The notes beneath the pieces are model-generated. The model was given only the letters and a program-made list of their open reading frames with translations. It did no database searches and was not told the DNA's origin. Shown one piece after another: positions 9,259-17,562 of a stretch of DNA of 64,000 nt (positions are counted from its first letter, which is position 1; each line of letters opens with the position of its first letter). The position numbers and the translations under genes are program-made. The stretch comes from CAZJUP01 sp964549275 (GTDB lineage: Bacteria; Fidelibacterota; Marinisomatia; Marinisomatales; TCS55), in the NCBI GenBank assembly GCA_964549275.1, contig CAZJUP010000001.1:202677-266676 (forward strand), written 5' to 3'.

Positions 9259-9848
9259 TGGATTTAATAGAACAGATTAAAAATGAGAAAACGAGAGTCA
9301 ATAAATTGATCCAGAAATTTATGGATTCAAGCCGTTTGGAGAACACCAATCCTGATAGTGAATATCTGATTCGAGGTTGGCAGGATTTTAAAGGTGAACC
9401 TATTGGTGGAAAGTTGATAGTATATGATTACGACACACCCCATTTTAAAGATGAAGATTATTTACAAACCACCGTACTGGACAGCTTTGAAATTGTAGAA
9501 GTGGTTCCAATCATCGACAAAACGGGCAAACTCACATCTTATGAATATTATGGATACTGGTCTCCATTTTGGTTTTTAGAAAGCGGATGGCAGGTAAACC
9601 ATGCAGCGTGTTTTTCTAAAATCACACAAATTCAGGGTGGAATAGAGTTTATCGGCACTGGAGATACCAAAGGAAACTACGATCTCATTTTATCAACCAT
9701 TGAAGTTGAAATAAATGAACGTGATGCCGAAATGGTGAAAGAGTGGAATGAGTTTAAAAGAGCAAACCCCAAGAGATTAAAACTGGCACGAACCCAAGTC
9801 AGAGAAGAATTTGTGGACTCCATTATTCGAAAAGGGTGGCTCAAATGA
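9255..9848 (+). CDS. Hypothetical phage protein (197 aa)
   Basis: I do not recognise this family. The protein is soluble and mixed alpha/beta, with a tryptophan- and tyrosine-rich centre (YEYYGYWSPFWFLESGW) and a charged helical C-terminus. The start codon overlaps the stop of the large head protein, so translation is coupled. It may be a partner or immunity-like protein for the preceding multidomain protein, but only position suggests this. Confidence 0.6.
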   Translation: MMDLIEQIKNEKTRVNKLIQKFMDSSRLENTNPDSEYLIRGWQDFKGEPIGGKLIVYDYDTPHFKDEDYLQTTVLDSFEIVEVVPIIDKTGKLTSYEYYGYWSPFWFLESGWQVNHAACFSKITQIQGGIEFIGTGDTKGNYDLILSTIEVEINERDAEMVKEWNEFKRANPKRLKLARTQVREEFVDSIIRKGWLK

Positions 9849-10120
9849 AAGTTAAAGCCTATAAAATGAAACAATACAAACTTGTGGGTGACGAATATAA
9901 AGAAATTGGTCTTTGGACAATGCCAATTGATAGAATGAGTCTGGAGATTGAGATTGATGATGCTTACGAGGGAGAAAAGGAAGAAGCCAATTGGATAATC
10001 AATCGCTTGGTCGAAGCAGATGCATTTCCACTTCCCGAAGATTTTTTAGAGCATTGGCAGCAACAACTCAGTCCCTATGATGGGATGATGGGGAAGATTG
10101 AAAAAGTTAAAGTAAAATAA
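9845..10120 (+). CDS. Hypothetical phage protein (91 aa)
   Basis: This is a small acidic protein with the pattern LEIEIDDAYEGEKEEANWIINRLVEADAFPLP. I do not recognise it. I chose the ATG at 9845, which overlaps the upstream stop (ATGA) and has AAAAGGG about 8 bases upstream; a GTG at 9836 is in frame but has no ribosome site. It is the last gene before a strong terminator. Confidence 0.6.
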   Translation: MKVKAYKMKQYKLVGDEYKEIGLWTMPIDRMSLEIEIDDAYEGEKEEANWIINRLVEADAFPLPEDFLEHWQQQLSPYDGMMGKIEKVKVK

Positions 10121-10218
10121 TTGTGAGAAATTAAATTAATGTTCTAAATTTAGTGCGACGAAGAAGTAGCGTTATCCTGAATTCGTCGGGATAAAAGCGA
10201 CAGAGCGGAAAAAAACTG

Positions 10219-10262
10219 ACCCGCTGGTGTTTGAGAGTAAGTTAAACACTGCGGGTTTTTTT
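10219..10262 (+). terminator. Rho-independent terminator
   Basis: The inverted repeat acccgc..gtgttt / aaacac.gcgggt is followed directly by a run of seven T. The stem is about 12 bp with a small bulge and an 11-base loop. It separates the terminase-portal-head block from the methylase/protease gene, so the morphogenesis region is probably not one transcript. Confidence 0.85.
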
Positions 10263-10352
10263 GTTTATATGACCCACCGTTAGCCGGCCAAATAAAACGG
10301 CAGGCAAGCCTGACCAGGCACCCGCAAAACCGGAACAAAGGACAAACCGGAT

Positions 10353-13300
10353 TTGCAAAATATTCCAGACATAGATGTAGCAGCATTTTTATCGGCAGAC
10401 TTTTTGTCTTGTGAGATTTTAGATGCCCTCGCCGAAAAGGGTGATGACGTTGAAGAGTCTTCTGAACTCCCAAAGTATATCACAAATTACATCGGTTCTA
10501 AACAGAAGCTGATTGATTGGATCTGGCAGAATACACCTGAAGACGTTAAGTCAGTTTTTGATGCATTTGGCGGGTCCAATGTTGTGGGTTTTCTGTATAA
10601 ACGCAAAGGTCTTAAAGTTTATACAAACGATGTTCTAAAATATTCCTACCATATCTCCCGGGCCATCATTGAAAACAATTCTGTTACACTTTCTGATGAT
10701 GAGATAGAAAAACTGGCTTCACCAAAACCCAATGCCGGCGATTTCATTGTTCGCAATTTCAAGCACACCTTTTTCACTCCGGAAGTTTTAAATATCCTTG
10801 ATGGCCTCCGGGCCAATATCGATACGCTCAAAGGATACAAAAAAGACATCGCCCTATTTGCACTGGGTAAGACTTGCATCTCCGGTAAAGGCGGGTTCGG
10901 GCATTTCTCATCTACAACCATGCACGGTAAACGGCGGTTTACTAAAAACCAATTTATAGAACTCTATAAATCCAATTTAAGACGCATCAGTGACCTTGTT
11001 TTTGACAATGGACAGGACAATAAAGCTTATAACGGTGAAATACTCAATATTGCCCCGCAGGTAAAAGCAGACCTGGCTTATTTCGATCCGCCTTACGCAA
11101 CCCATTTTTCCACAACCAATTATGAGACTGCCTACCATTTTGTAGAAGGGTTAATGACCATGTGGAAAGGCAAGGAGATAAAAGAAGACTCTAAAACCAA
11201 AACCTATGAAATCTCCTCCAAAACAGTAACGGAAAAAACAGCGAGGGAGTTTTTTGATAGCTTCTTAAACGCATCCAAGCATATCAAATACTGGATCATC
11301 TCCTACAGGGATAATGCCTACCCCTCCGAGCGGCAGATTAAAGCAATAATTGATGATTTGAACAAAGACTCACGGATGAAAAGTCGTGACCATCATTATT
11401 CTTTATCATCTGTCCATGGAGAAAACAGCGATGCAAAGGAACATATCTTTATCTGCGGTCCAAGGGGGTTTTTAAAGAAAGCACAATCAGATTTAGCCAC
11501 AGAGCACACAGAGATTTTAGAAAATATTCCAATTGAAGAAGATTTCCTATTTGCACTGGCAGCCAGACGTTCCGGGTATGAGAATAAACACACAGAAGAT
11601 AAAACCAGAGTCTCCGGATATATGGGTAGTAAATATTTTGTGCTGGATTGGATATGGCGGGCCGTCCCCAAAGACTTAAGAAGTAATCCAAAAGACAGGG
11701 TATTCTTCGATGCCTTCTGCGGTGGAGCCAATGTGGCTTATTTTTTCAAGCAAAAAGGATTTAAGGTTATCACCAATGACTCTCTTGATTTCCCAACTCA
11801 TATAGCAAGAGCCGTTATTGAGAATAACTCGGTTACGCTGTCTGAAGAAGATGTAGAATATCTCTTAAAAGAGAATGGTTCAGCCGGGGACTTTGTGGTG
11901 GAAACATTCCACGGCTATTATTATACAAAACCCATTTTACAGTGGCTGGATAACGTTTGGGCGAATATCCAAAATCTGAATGGATATAAAAAAGATTTAG
12001 CTTTATCCAGTCTTGGTGCAACGGTGAAAGCCAAAGCATTATTCGGAGAGTTTAAACGAAGTAAAAAAGGACTAAAAACATCCATCACAGAAAACAAAGC
12101 CAGGGATGACCGCTTTGGCAGGTCTTCCCTTGGAAATCTCTCGGTCAAACAATTTGAACACACTTTTAAGTATTATGTAAAGAAATTCAATTCTCTGGTA
12201 TTTGATAATGGCCAGGAGAATAAAGTATACAAACAAGATACCTGGGATTTAATCCCGAAGGTAAAAGCCGACCTTGCTTATTTCGATCCGCCTTACGTAA
12301 CAGAGTTTGAAGCCAACGATTATGAGAATGCCATGCATTTTGTGGAGGGCTTGATGACTATGTGGAAGGGTAAAGAAATTCAGGATAATGTCTTTAAGAA
12401 TTATAAATCAACAACGAAGTATTCCAAAAAAACATACCCAGATCAATTCAAAGATTTAATCGGACTCTCACAAAAACAAAATAAACACCTCTTAATCTCA
12501 TATCGTGACCACGCCTATCCCACCAAAAGTGAAATCAAATCATTCTTAAAAGACAATTATCAAGAGTCGTCTGTCAAAGAGATTGAAGTGGAATACCGCT
12601 TTGGCAGGAAAGATTCAAAGGCGGGAGGAAAATATGCCAGGGAACTTTTATTTACTGCCTCAAACCCAATTAAAGCTAACACCAAGAGAAACAGACACGC
12701 CTCACTTACCTGTGATGCCCATTTAAATTCAAAAGCGAAAGAGGGTGACCCGCAGTTTACATTTATTCTGACCCATGCAGGCACCAATGCCAACGGTGAT
12801 CATTTTCTTGCAAGTGAGCTCAAAACCAAACATGAGACCGTAGTTGATAAGAAGATCGATTTAAAACATTCCCAGGATATCACAGACATTGTGGGCGGTG
12901 TCATCTCATCGGATTATAAAGATGACAATGGCGGTATGGTGGAATGTGTAGGCGAACTTTATGTACAGGATAATCCCCACGCCCAGCTTGCTTATAAACT
13001 GCTGAAGAAGGGCATTATCAAACAGGTGTCAATGGAATGTGATTATGAAGAAGGTGAATGCTCCATCTGTAAAAAAAGAGTCAAATCCCGGGGGGATGAC
13101 TGTATTCATTTAAAGAAGTATAAAGGCAAAGAATACAAGGGTAAGAAGGTTTATGAAATATTGTACAACATCACTTTTACAGGGCTTGGTCTGTTAGATA
13201 GGGCTGGAGCTGATGAGAAAGCAAAAATATTAACAGTCGCGACCCAGCCAACATCAATGATGGCAGGGTATGCAGAAATCAATAACACGGAGGACAGCCA

Positions 13301-13856
13301 AATGTCAGAAAAAGAAAAGACTCCAGATGCAGATAAAAACTCTGATGGTCTGGAAGCCAAATACAAAGATCAGTCTGAAAAGTTTAAGGCATTAAAGTCA
13401 GATGCAGACCAGAAAGATGATCACATTAAGGAACTAGAAGTAGAGGTTGGGAAACTCACCAAAGAGTTAGATAAAGCCAACAAGCAGATTGAAACGCTGG
13501 AAGCTGAAAAGAAAGCTCAGGCACAAAAAGCAAAAGCTGAAGCCCTGCTGAACCGCTGGGAAGAACTGGGAAGAAAGTTTGAATCTGAAGAAGACAGGGA
13601 GAAGGAATTGAACCGTCTTTCCGAAATGAATGAAGATGCCATAAACGCAGTGGAAGAAACCATTACATCCATAGCTCAACTTCAAGCGGATTCAAAAAAA
13701 GGTGACGGGGATGAAAATAAAGAAAAGAACTCAAAAGCATCGATGAGAGCGGATGCCGGTGTTAAGCCTGAATCTGTGGATGATGTGGATATCACGCTAA
13801 AGGATGAGCTTTCCAAGGGATTTATGGAAGCTTACAAATCACGAATTACTAATTAG
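10353..13856 (+). CDS. Tandem Dam-like adenine methylase fused to capsid protease and scaffold
   Basis: This 1167-residue fusion contains two D12-class N6-adenine methyltransferase domains. The first covers about residues 40-370 (YIGSKQKLIDW, FDAFGGSNVVGF, catalytic YFDPPY near 245). The second covers about 415-770 (YMGSKYFVLDW, FDAFCGGANVAY, YFDPPY near 643). The segments around the two DPPY motifs are nearly identical (HFVEGLMTMWKGKEI in both), so this is an internal duplication. Residues about 780-975 resemble a capsid maturation protease (FILTHAGTNANGD, GGVISSDYKDDNGG, VQDNPHAQLAYKLL) with a Cys-rich insert CSICKKRVKSRGDDC. Residues about 985-1150 are a highly charged coiled coil typical of scaffolds. 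The start is TTG, because the frame is closed at 10311 and no ATG is available. A dispersed repeat forms the linker between the two methylase domains. Confidence 0.8.
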   Translation: MQNIPDIDVAAFLSADFLSCEILDALAEKGDDVEESSELPKYITNYIGSKQKLIDWIWQNTPEDVKSVFDAFGGSNVVGFLYKRKGLKVYTNDVLKYSYHISRAIIENNSVTLSDDEIEKLASPKPNAGDFIVRNFKHTFFTPEVLNILDGLRANIDTLKGYKKDIALFALGKTCISGKGGFGHFSSTTMHGKRRFTKNQFIELYKSNLRRISDLVFDNGQDNKAYNGEILNIAPQVKADLAYFDPPYATHFSTTNYETAYHFVEGLMTMWKGKEIKEDSKTKTYEISSKTVTEKTAREFFDSFLNASKHIKYWIISYRDNAYPSERQIKAIIDDLNKDSRMKSRDHHYSLSSVHGENSDAKEHIFICGPRGFLKKAQSDLATEHTEILENIPIEEDFLFALAARRSGYENKHTEDKTRVSGYMGSKYFVLDWIWRAVPKDLRSNPKDRVFFDAFCGGANVAYFFKQKGFKVITNDSLDFPTHIARAVIENNSVTLSEEDVEYLLKENGSAGDFVVETFHGYYYTKPILQWLDNVWANIQNLNGYKKDLALSSLGATVKAKALFGEFKRSKKGLKTSITENKARDDRFGRSSLGNLSVKQFEHTFKYYVKKFNSLVFDNGQENKVYKQDTWDLIPKVKADLAYFDPPYVTEFEANDYENAMHFVEGLMTMWKGKEIQDNVFKNYKSTTKYSKKTYPDQFKDLIGLSQKQNKHLLISYRDHAYPTKSEIKSFLKDNYQESSVKEIEVEYRFGRKDSKAGGKYARELLFTASNPIKANTKRNRHASLTCDAHLNSKAKEGDPQFTFILTHAGTNANGDHFLASELKTKHETVVDKKIDLKHSQDITDIVGGVISSDYKDDNGGMVECVGELYVQDNPHAQLAYKLLKKGIIKQVSMECDYEEGECSICKKRVKSRGDDCIHLKKYKGKEYKGKKVYEILYNITFTGLGLLDRAGADEKAKILTVATQPTSMMAGYAEINNTEDSQMSEKEKTPDADKNSDGLEAKYKDQSEKFKALKSDADQKDDHIKELEVEVGKLTKELDKANKQIETLEAEKKAQAQKAKAEALLNRWEELGRKFESEEDREKELNRLSEMNEDAINAVEETITSIAQLQADSKKGDGDENKEKNSKASMRADAGVKPESVDDVDITLKDELSKGFMEAYKSRITN
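11492..11525 (+). repeat. Dispersed CACAGAG-type repeat inside methylase fusion
   Basis: The 19 bases at 11496-11514 are identical to 2604-2622 in the terminase gene. It is translated as LATEHTEILEN and lies exactly in the linker between the two methyltransferase domains. Confidence 0.8.
13302..13856 (+). CDS. Probable internal in-frame scaffold protein
   Basis: Inside the methylase/protease gene, GGAGG at 13289-13293 lies 8 bases before an in-frame ATG at 13302. Translation from there gives 184 residues (MSEKEKTPDADKNSDG...), consisting almost wholly of the charged coiled-coil scaffold region. Making a free scaffold from within the protease gene is well known (lambda Nu3 inside C). Here it follows from the ribosome site and domain boundary. 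It lies directly upstream of the decoration and major capsid genes. Confidence 0.65.
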   Translation: MSEKEKTPDADKNSDGLEAKYKDQSEKFKALKSDADQKDDHIKELEVEVGKLTKELDKANKQIETLEAEKKAQAQKAKAEALLNRWEELGRKFESEEDREKELNRLSEMNEDAINAVEETITSIAQLQADSKKGDGDENKEKNSKASMRADAGVKPESVDDVDITLKDELSKGFMEAYKSRITN

Positions 13857-13868
13857 GAGGAAAGTAAA

Positions 13869-14234
13869 ATGTCATTAAATGCACAACATCCCGGACTGGC
13901 TTATGGAGCTGGTGTAGCTTCGGAAGATTTAAAGAGCGGACAGTTTGTTAAGCTGACTGGCGGAGATCTGTTTGGAAAGGTATCAGCAGCAGGAGATATC
14001 CCCTTTGGGGTGGTATTCCGTGACGCCAAATCAGGTGAATATGTAACGGTATACACACGCGGCGGCATCTATGAAACAGAGCTTTTTGATGCGGGAATTT
14101 CAGCCGGAGATGAACTGGTAATCAATGCAGCGACAGCCGGGTTACAAAAGAAAGCTGCCACGTCAACAGCACCGACGGTTGCGACCGCTATTTCAGTAAG
14201 CGGGTCAACACTCAAATTCAAACTCTTAGTTTAA
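13869..14234 (+). CDS. Capsid decoration protein (DUF2190-like)
   Basis: This is a 121-residue, beta-rich, Gly/Ala-rich protein. Its pattern GLAYGAGVASEDLKSGQFVKL, PFGVVFRDAKSGEYVTVYTRGGIY and SAGDELVIN is typical of the small head proteins located just before the major capsid gene. It has a strong AGGAGGAAA ribosome site, consistent with high expression. It probably stabilises the mature shell from outside. Confidence 0.75.
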   Translation: MSLNAQHPGLAYGAGVASEDLKSGQFVKLTGGDLFGKVSAAGDIPFGVVFRDAKSGEYVTVYTRGGIYETELFDAGISAGDELVINAATAGLQKKAATSTAPTVATAISVSGSTLKFKLLV

Positions 14235-14247
14235 GGAGGTATAAAAG

Positions 14248-15111
14248 ATGGAACAAGTAAATACTAATATTATGACGGACGAATACATGCAGACTATGGC
14301 TCAGCTTATGAGTCAGGCTCTGGAGACACCAGAGGGGCTGCATGCCTTGGCAGAAGCGATTTTACCTCCTATTGAGATGGAGATTGAGCGGAAGGAGATC
14401 ACCTCGCTGCTACTGACAAAACATAACCTCCCCAAGGGGCAGCCAGCCAAATATGTAAAACGGAAAGGTGTGAAAGCCTACTGGATTAGCCAGGATGGAG
14501 AAGCTATTCATTCGGAGCCTTCAAAAGAGGAAGTGGAGTTCCCCATTGTTCGAGTGCATTCTGCACCAGTGATCGATGTGTCCTCCTTAAGGAATGGAAA
14601 TGTATGGGATTTAACAGATCTGCAATCATCGGCAGGCAAGGAAATCAGAAAAACCATTGATACCTATGCCTACCAGACTCTGTCAGCATCGATTCCAGCA
14701 GAAAATACGATTGAACAAACCGGTACAGTTTTGTCAGAACCTACGTTGAATCAGGCCATGAGCATTATCGAAGACAAAGAAATGTCTGTTAAGAATCTGG
14801 TGATGCGGGGAGCCCGGTTTAATGATTTAAGGAGTTGGGATTTGGATCCTCAGACTAAAAACGAGCTCAGGACAAAAGGTGTCATCAAACTCTACGGTGG
14901 TGCCAATATCGTCACAACTGCCACAGCTGATGTGAGTGAAATCCTGATCCTTCCTGATGAGGAAGTGGGAAAATATGCCATCCGGCAGAAGCTGGTGAGT
15001 GAAACGGTACGCCAGACCCTGCGCTTTAAGGTGGGATGGCTTATCTGGATGGAGATTGCTATTGGAGTGCTTCGTCCGGATCTGGCAGTAAAAATCAAAA
15101 TATTGGGGTAA
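14248..15111 (+). CDS. Major capsid protein
   Basis: This 287-residue protein is in the canonical place after the scaffold and decoration genes and has the strong ribosome site AAGGAGGT. An N-terminal helical region, a central E-loop-like stretch (residues about 65-95, rich in Lys/Glu) and a C-terminal part ending RFKVGWLIWMEIAIGVLRPD resemble short HK97-fold capsid proteins. The call rests on position, expression signals and overall pattern more than on a diagnostic motif. Confidence 0.75.
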   Translation: MEQVNTNIMTDEYMQTMAQLMSQALETPEGLHALAEAILPPIEMEIERKEITSLLLTKHNLPKGQPAKYVKRKGVKAYWISQDGEAIHSEPSKEEVEFPIVRVHSAPVIDVSSLRNGNVWDLTDLQSSAGKEIRKTIDTYAYQTLSASIPAENTIEQTGTVLSEPTLNQAMSIIEDKEMSVKNLVMRGARFNDLRSWDLDPQTKNELRTKGVIKLYGGANIVTTATADVSEILILPDEEVGKYAIRQKLVSETVRQTLRFKVGWLIWMEIAIGVLRPDLAVKIKILG

Positions 15112-15116
15112 CGATA

Positions 15117-15431
15117 ATGATAAAACTGAAAAATCCAAGACAGGTACGGCTTATGGATCGCGATGGGCGCTTTGACTTAAAACCCGGTGAAGAAGTTGAG
15201 TTTGAATCAGTCCCGAAGGATGTAAAGGGACTGATAAAAAAGGGATATCTCAAAGAAGTCGTCCCTCAACAGCCCGTAGACAAACTCGAGGGAACAGATA
15301 AGGAACCAGAAAAGGTTAAGGTTGAGAAATCAGATTCCAGCAGCAGCCTGCCCGCTGTAGAGAAAGGAAAGGCTGTTAGTAGTCAAAAAGAAAATGATGT
15401 AAAACCTAAACCGACGACAAAAAGTAAATGA
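15117..15431 (+). CDS. Small post-capsid protein, lysine/serine-rich tail
   Basis: I chose the ATG at 15117, just after the capsid stop, with GGGGTAA upstream; an earlier in-frame start would run into the capsid gene. The first about 50 residues form a compact domain (VRLMDRDGRFDLKPGEEVEF) of the kind seen in small head-tail region proteins. The rest is disordered and charged. Its function is unknown; an attachment or connector role is suggested by position. It ends with an ATGA overlap into the next gene. Confidence 0.6.
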   Translation: MIKLKNPRQVRLMDRDGRFDLKPGEEVEFESVPKDVKGLIKKGYLKEVVPQQPVDKLEGTDKEPEKVKVEKSDSSSSLPAVEKGKAVSSQKENDVKPKPTTKSK

Positions 15432-15877
15432 CGGTTACGAGTCTCATATCAGAGTTAAAACTGCAGATTGATGATACAGGGGATGAGTCGCTTTTAAAGC
15501 AAGAGCAATACTCATCCATTGTATCCAGGTCTCTTACAAAAGTAAATGCAGTCCTGGGAATGGATTATGCAGTTGAAGGTGATAAGATAACACCGGATAT
15601 GCTTGCTAATTCCAAAGAGCTCTTAACGGTTCAAGCTTTGGTATTCATCGCAGAAACGATGCGGGCCAAGGTAGCCAAGAACTTCTCATTCAAAAGTGGA
15701 GACAAACAGGTAGATAAAACCAAACAGCCGTCATTCTGGGCGGATCTGCATAAAGATTATCTTGAAAAACTTCACAGTCTGACGAGAAGATTAGCTCCCC
15801 ATTTAGATGATGAGTCGGGTTTGCTTTCGGCAGGGAAATTTCCTTATCCCGAAGTCTTTGAGGTATCCAGTGCTTGA
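15428..15877 (+). CDS. Head-tail connector protein (gp6-like)
   Basis: This 149-residue protein is mostly helical, with MTVTSLISELKLQIDDTGDESLL at the N-terminus. It has the size and position of the adaptor that binds the portal after packaging. There is no catalytic motif. It overlaps the previous stop by 4 bases (ATGA). Confidence 0.6.
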   Translation: MTVTSLISELKLQIDDTGDESLLKQEQYSSIVSRSLTKVNAVLGMDYAVEGDKITPDMLANSKELLTVQALVFIAETMRAKVAKNFSFKSGDKQVDKTKQPSFWADLHKDYLEKLHSLTRRLAPHLDDESGLLSAGKFPYPEVFEVSSA

Positions 15878-16235
15878 CACAATGGACAAAAAGACGATGC
15901 AGTCGGATGTGGAAAATGTCATTCTTTCATTTGGTAAATCCATGAAAGTGGTTAGGAGTAATTCAATGAATACCGGAAGCTTTGCAGGTGGACATAAAAC
16001 GAATGAAACTATCGTTGGCGTTTATCCAATTGAACAGAAACTGCTTTCTCCAAAATCATTAACGGAGATTGGGACTGATCTGGTCATTATCTGCGGAAGT
16101 GAAACGGATATATCTGAAGGAGACAGAGTCGAGATTGAAAGCAAATCCTACATCGCAAGTCATATAAATCCGCAGAATGCATTTGGTGCTGTGACACACT
16201 TGGAAGTGAATCTTGAAAAGGATGACAGTAGGTGA
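15870..16235 (+). CDS. Head closure / stopper-like protein
   Basis: This is a beta-rich protein of about 121 residues with the pattern ETDISEGDRVEIESKSYIA, typical of phage head-tail joining (stopper) proteins. I chose GTG at 15870, because GAGG lies 6 bases upstream and it overlaps the preceding stop; ATG at 15882 is the alternative. Gene order (connector, stopper, gp10-like, tail terminator) supports the role. Confidence 0.6.
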   Translation: MLDTMDKKTMQSDVENVILSFGKSMKVVRSNSMNTGSFAGGHKTNETIVGVYPIEQKLLSPKSLTEIGTDLVIICGSETDISEGDRVEIESKSYIASHINPQNAFGAVTHLEVNLEKDDSR

Positions 16236-16714
16236 TGATTGACGTAAAAATAGACTTTAAGGCGATTGAAAAAGCAGAAAAAGTTGTCTCGGGGGTTTCT
16301 GAACTCATCTTACAAGAAATTCAGGAGGGCATGATGGAACTCTCTACTCTGGTTGAGACCGAAGCAAAAGAAAAAATAAAAGAGCATGGTGCTATTGATC
16401 AGGGGCAGCTGTGGAATTCCATTACAATTGTCCCCATCTCCCAAACGGAAGTCATTGTTGGCACCAATGTATCCTATGCAGCAGCAGTGGAGTTTGGGAC
16501 GAAAGGGCACTGGCTGCATATTGAGTCTACTCCAGGCTTTCGTGGGTGGCTGACTCGTCATGGGATTGATAAAGAAAAAAGAAAAGAATTTTTCTACGTT
16601 GAACCTAAACCTCGGGCCTATATGGAACCGGCTTTTATTCACGGAAAATCAATGGTGCCGTCGGTGATTGAGACCCGAGTTAAAAACGTTATAAGCAGAT
16701 TACAGAACCTATGA
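16235..16714 (+). CDS. HK97 gp10-like tail completion protein
   Basis: This 159-residue protein has the gp10/neck signature: long N-terminal helix, HGAIDQGQLWNSITI, the VGTNVSYAAAVEFGTKGH segment and PRAYMEPAF near the C-terminus. It joins head to tail. The start overlaps the previous stop (TGATG). Confidence 0.8.
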   Translation: MIDVKIDFKAIEKAEKVVSGVSELILQEIQEGMMELSTLVETEAKEKIKEHGAIDQGQLWNSITIVPISQTEVIVGTNVSYAAAVEFGTKGHWLHIESTPGFRGWLTRHGIDKEKRKEFFYVEPKPRAYMEPAFIHGKSMVPSVIETRVKNVISRLQNL

Positions 16715-17235
16715 TAATACAGAGAACATTGGCGGAATATTTATCGAGTAAAATGGCAGGTCTTGCAGTCTTTAAAGATGAACTGGCCTTTCAGATTAGT
16801 CCTCAATATCCGTATATGCTTACCAGTTTAACCGGAAACAAACGGGAGAGTTTAGGCGCAGGAATTAGAGATTTTCATTCCAATTCAAATGAAACGAAAG
16901 TTTACCGCAATGAGCAGTCCATAAGGTTCACGTTCAGAGCTGTATCTACGGATAAGAATAACGGTAATGAGATTGTAAGTGATCTGGTCAGACAAGCTGA
17001 TGAAATCTTAAGGCGGTTAACAATGGGAAATGGAATTACGCTCAACGATACGGTGACACAACTGCCCATTCGTATTGCTTACACAGAATTTATAAATGAA
17101 ACAGACATTCAGACGATCACAGACAAACTACCTGTTGTATACCAGAAATCCATCACTTACCTGTTTAGAATTGTGGATACATCTGCTTTACCGATTCAAT
17201 CTACACCATTTAACAAACTCTCTATGAATATTTAG
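16711..17235 (+). CDS. Tail terminator-like protein
   Basis: This 174-residue protein lies between the gp10-like gene and the sheath, the usual place for the tail terminator. Its alpha/beta pattern (helical start, central VYRNEQSIRFTFRAVSTD strand region) fits. There is no diagnostic motif. It is coupled to the previous gene by an ATGA overlap. Confidence 0.55.
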   Translation: MIIQRTLAEYLSSKMAGLAVFKDELAFQISPQYPYMLTSLTGNKRESLGAGIRDFHSNSNETKVYRNEQSIRFTFRAVSTDKNNGNEIVSDLVRQADEILRRLTMGNGITLNDTVTQLPIRIAYTEFINETDIQTITDKLPVVYQKSITYLFRIVDTSALPIQSTPFNKLSMNI

Positions 17236-17280
17236 TTGGGATACAGATGAATGCAGATTTAAAAGATTTAAAACATGATA

Positions 17281-17355
17281 ACCACAAAAGGCGCAAGAAA
17301 CATAAAAATAAATTTCTTTTTATTCTCCGTGTCTCTGTGTCTCTGTGGCAAAAAT
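17281..17355 (-). repeat. Composite dispersed repeat upstream of small tail gene
   Basis: The reverse complement of about 17317-17355 reads gccacagagacacagagaca and then a purine-rich tail, a close relative of the copies in terL and the methylase gene. The adjoining accacaaaaggcgcaagaaa looks like a second unit of the same kind. The repeat fills the gap between the tail terminator and the next gene and explains why an upstream ATG at 17275 is not a real start. Confidence 0.75.
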
Positions 17356-17367
17356 AAGGAAGAAATT

Positions 17368-17562
17368 ATGGCTAAAAAGAAAACAGATACAAAAATGACA
17401 TTTCAATACTGGGCCGAAATCTATGAGATAAAACCAAGTGTTTTAGATGGAGTAAAGGCAGCTGAAGATATCACAAACACTACACGTTTAACAGAAAATG
17501 AATTCAAATCCATGATTGACGGCTGGCTTTCTTTGTCAGTAAAAGGAGAAAACAATGGTTAG
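17368..17562 (+). CDS. Small conserved-position tail protein (64 aa)
   Basis: The start is ATG 17368, with AAGGAAG 5 bases upstream; the longer frame from 17275 would translate the dispersed repeat. The protein (MAKKKTDTKMTFQYWAEIYE...) is small, helical and unrecognised. It immediately precedes the sheath gene with an 8-bp overlap. Confidence 0.6.
   Translation: MAKKKTDTKMTFQYWAEIYEIKPSVLDGVKAAEDITNTTRLTENEFKSMIDGWLSLSVKGENNG

Noticed and set aside
17275..17367. Upstream ATG extension of the 64-residue tail protein
   Set aside because: It would translate a dispersed repeat, and the downstream ATG has a clear ribosome site.
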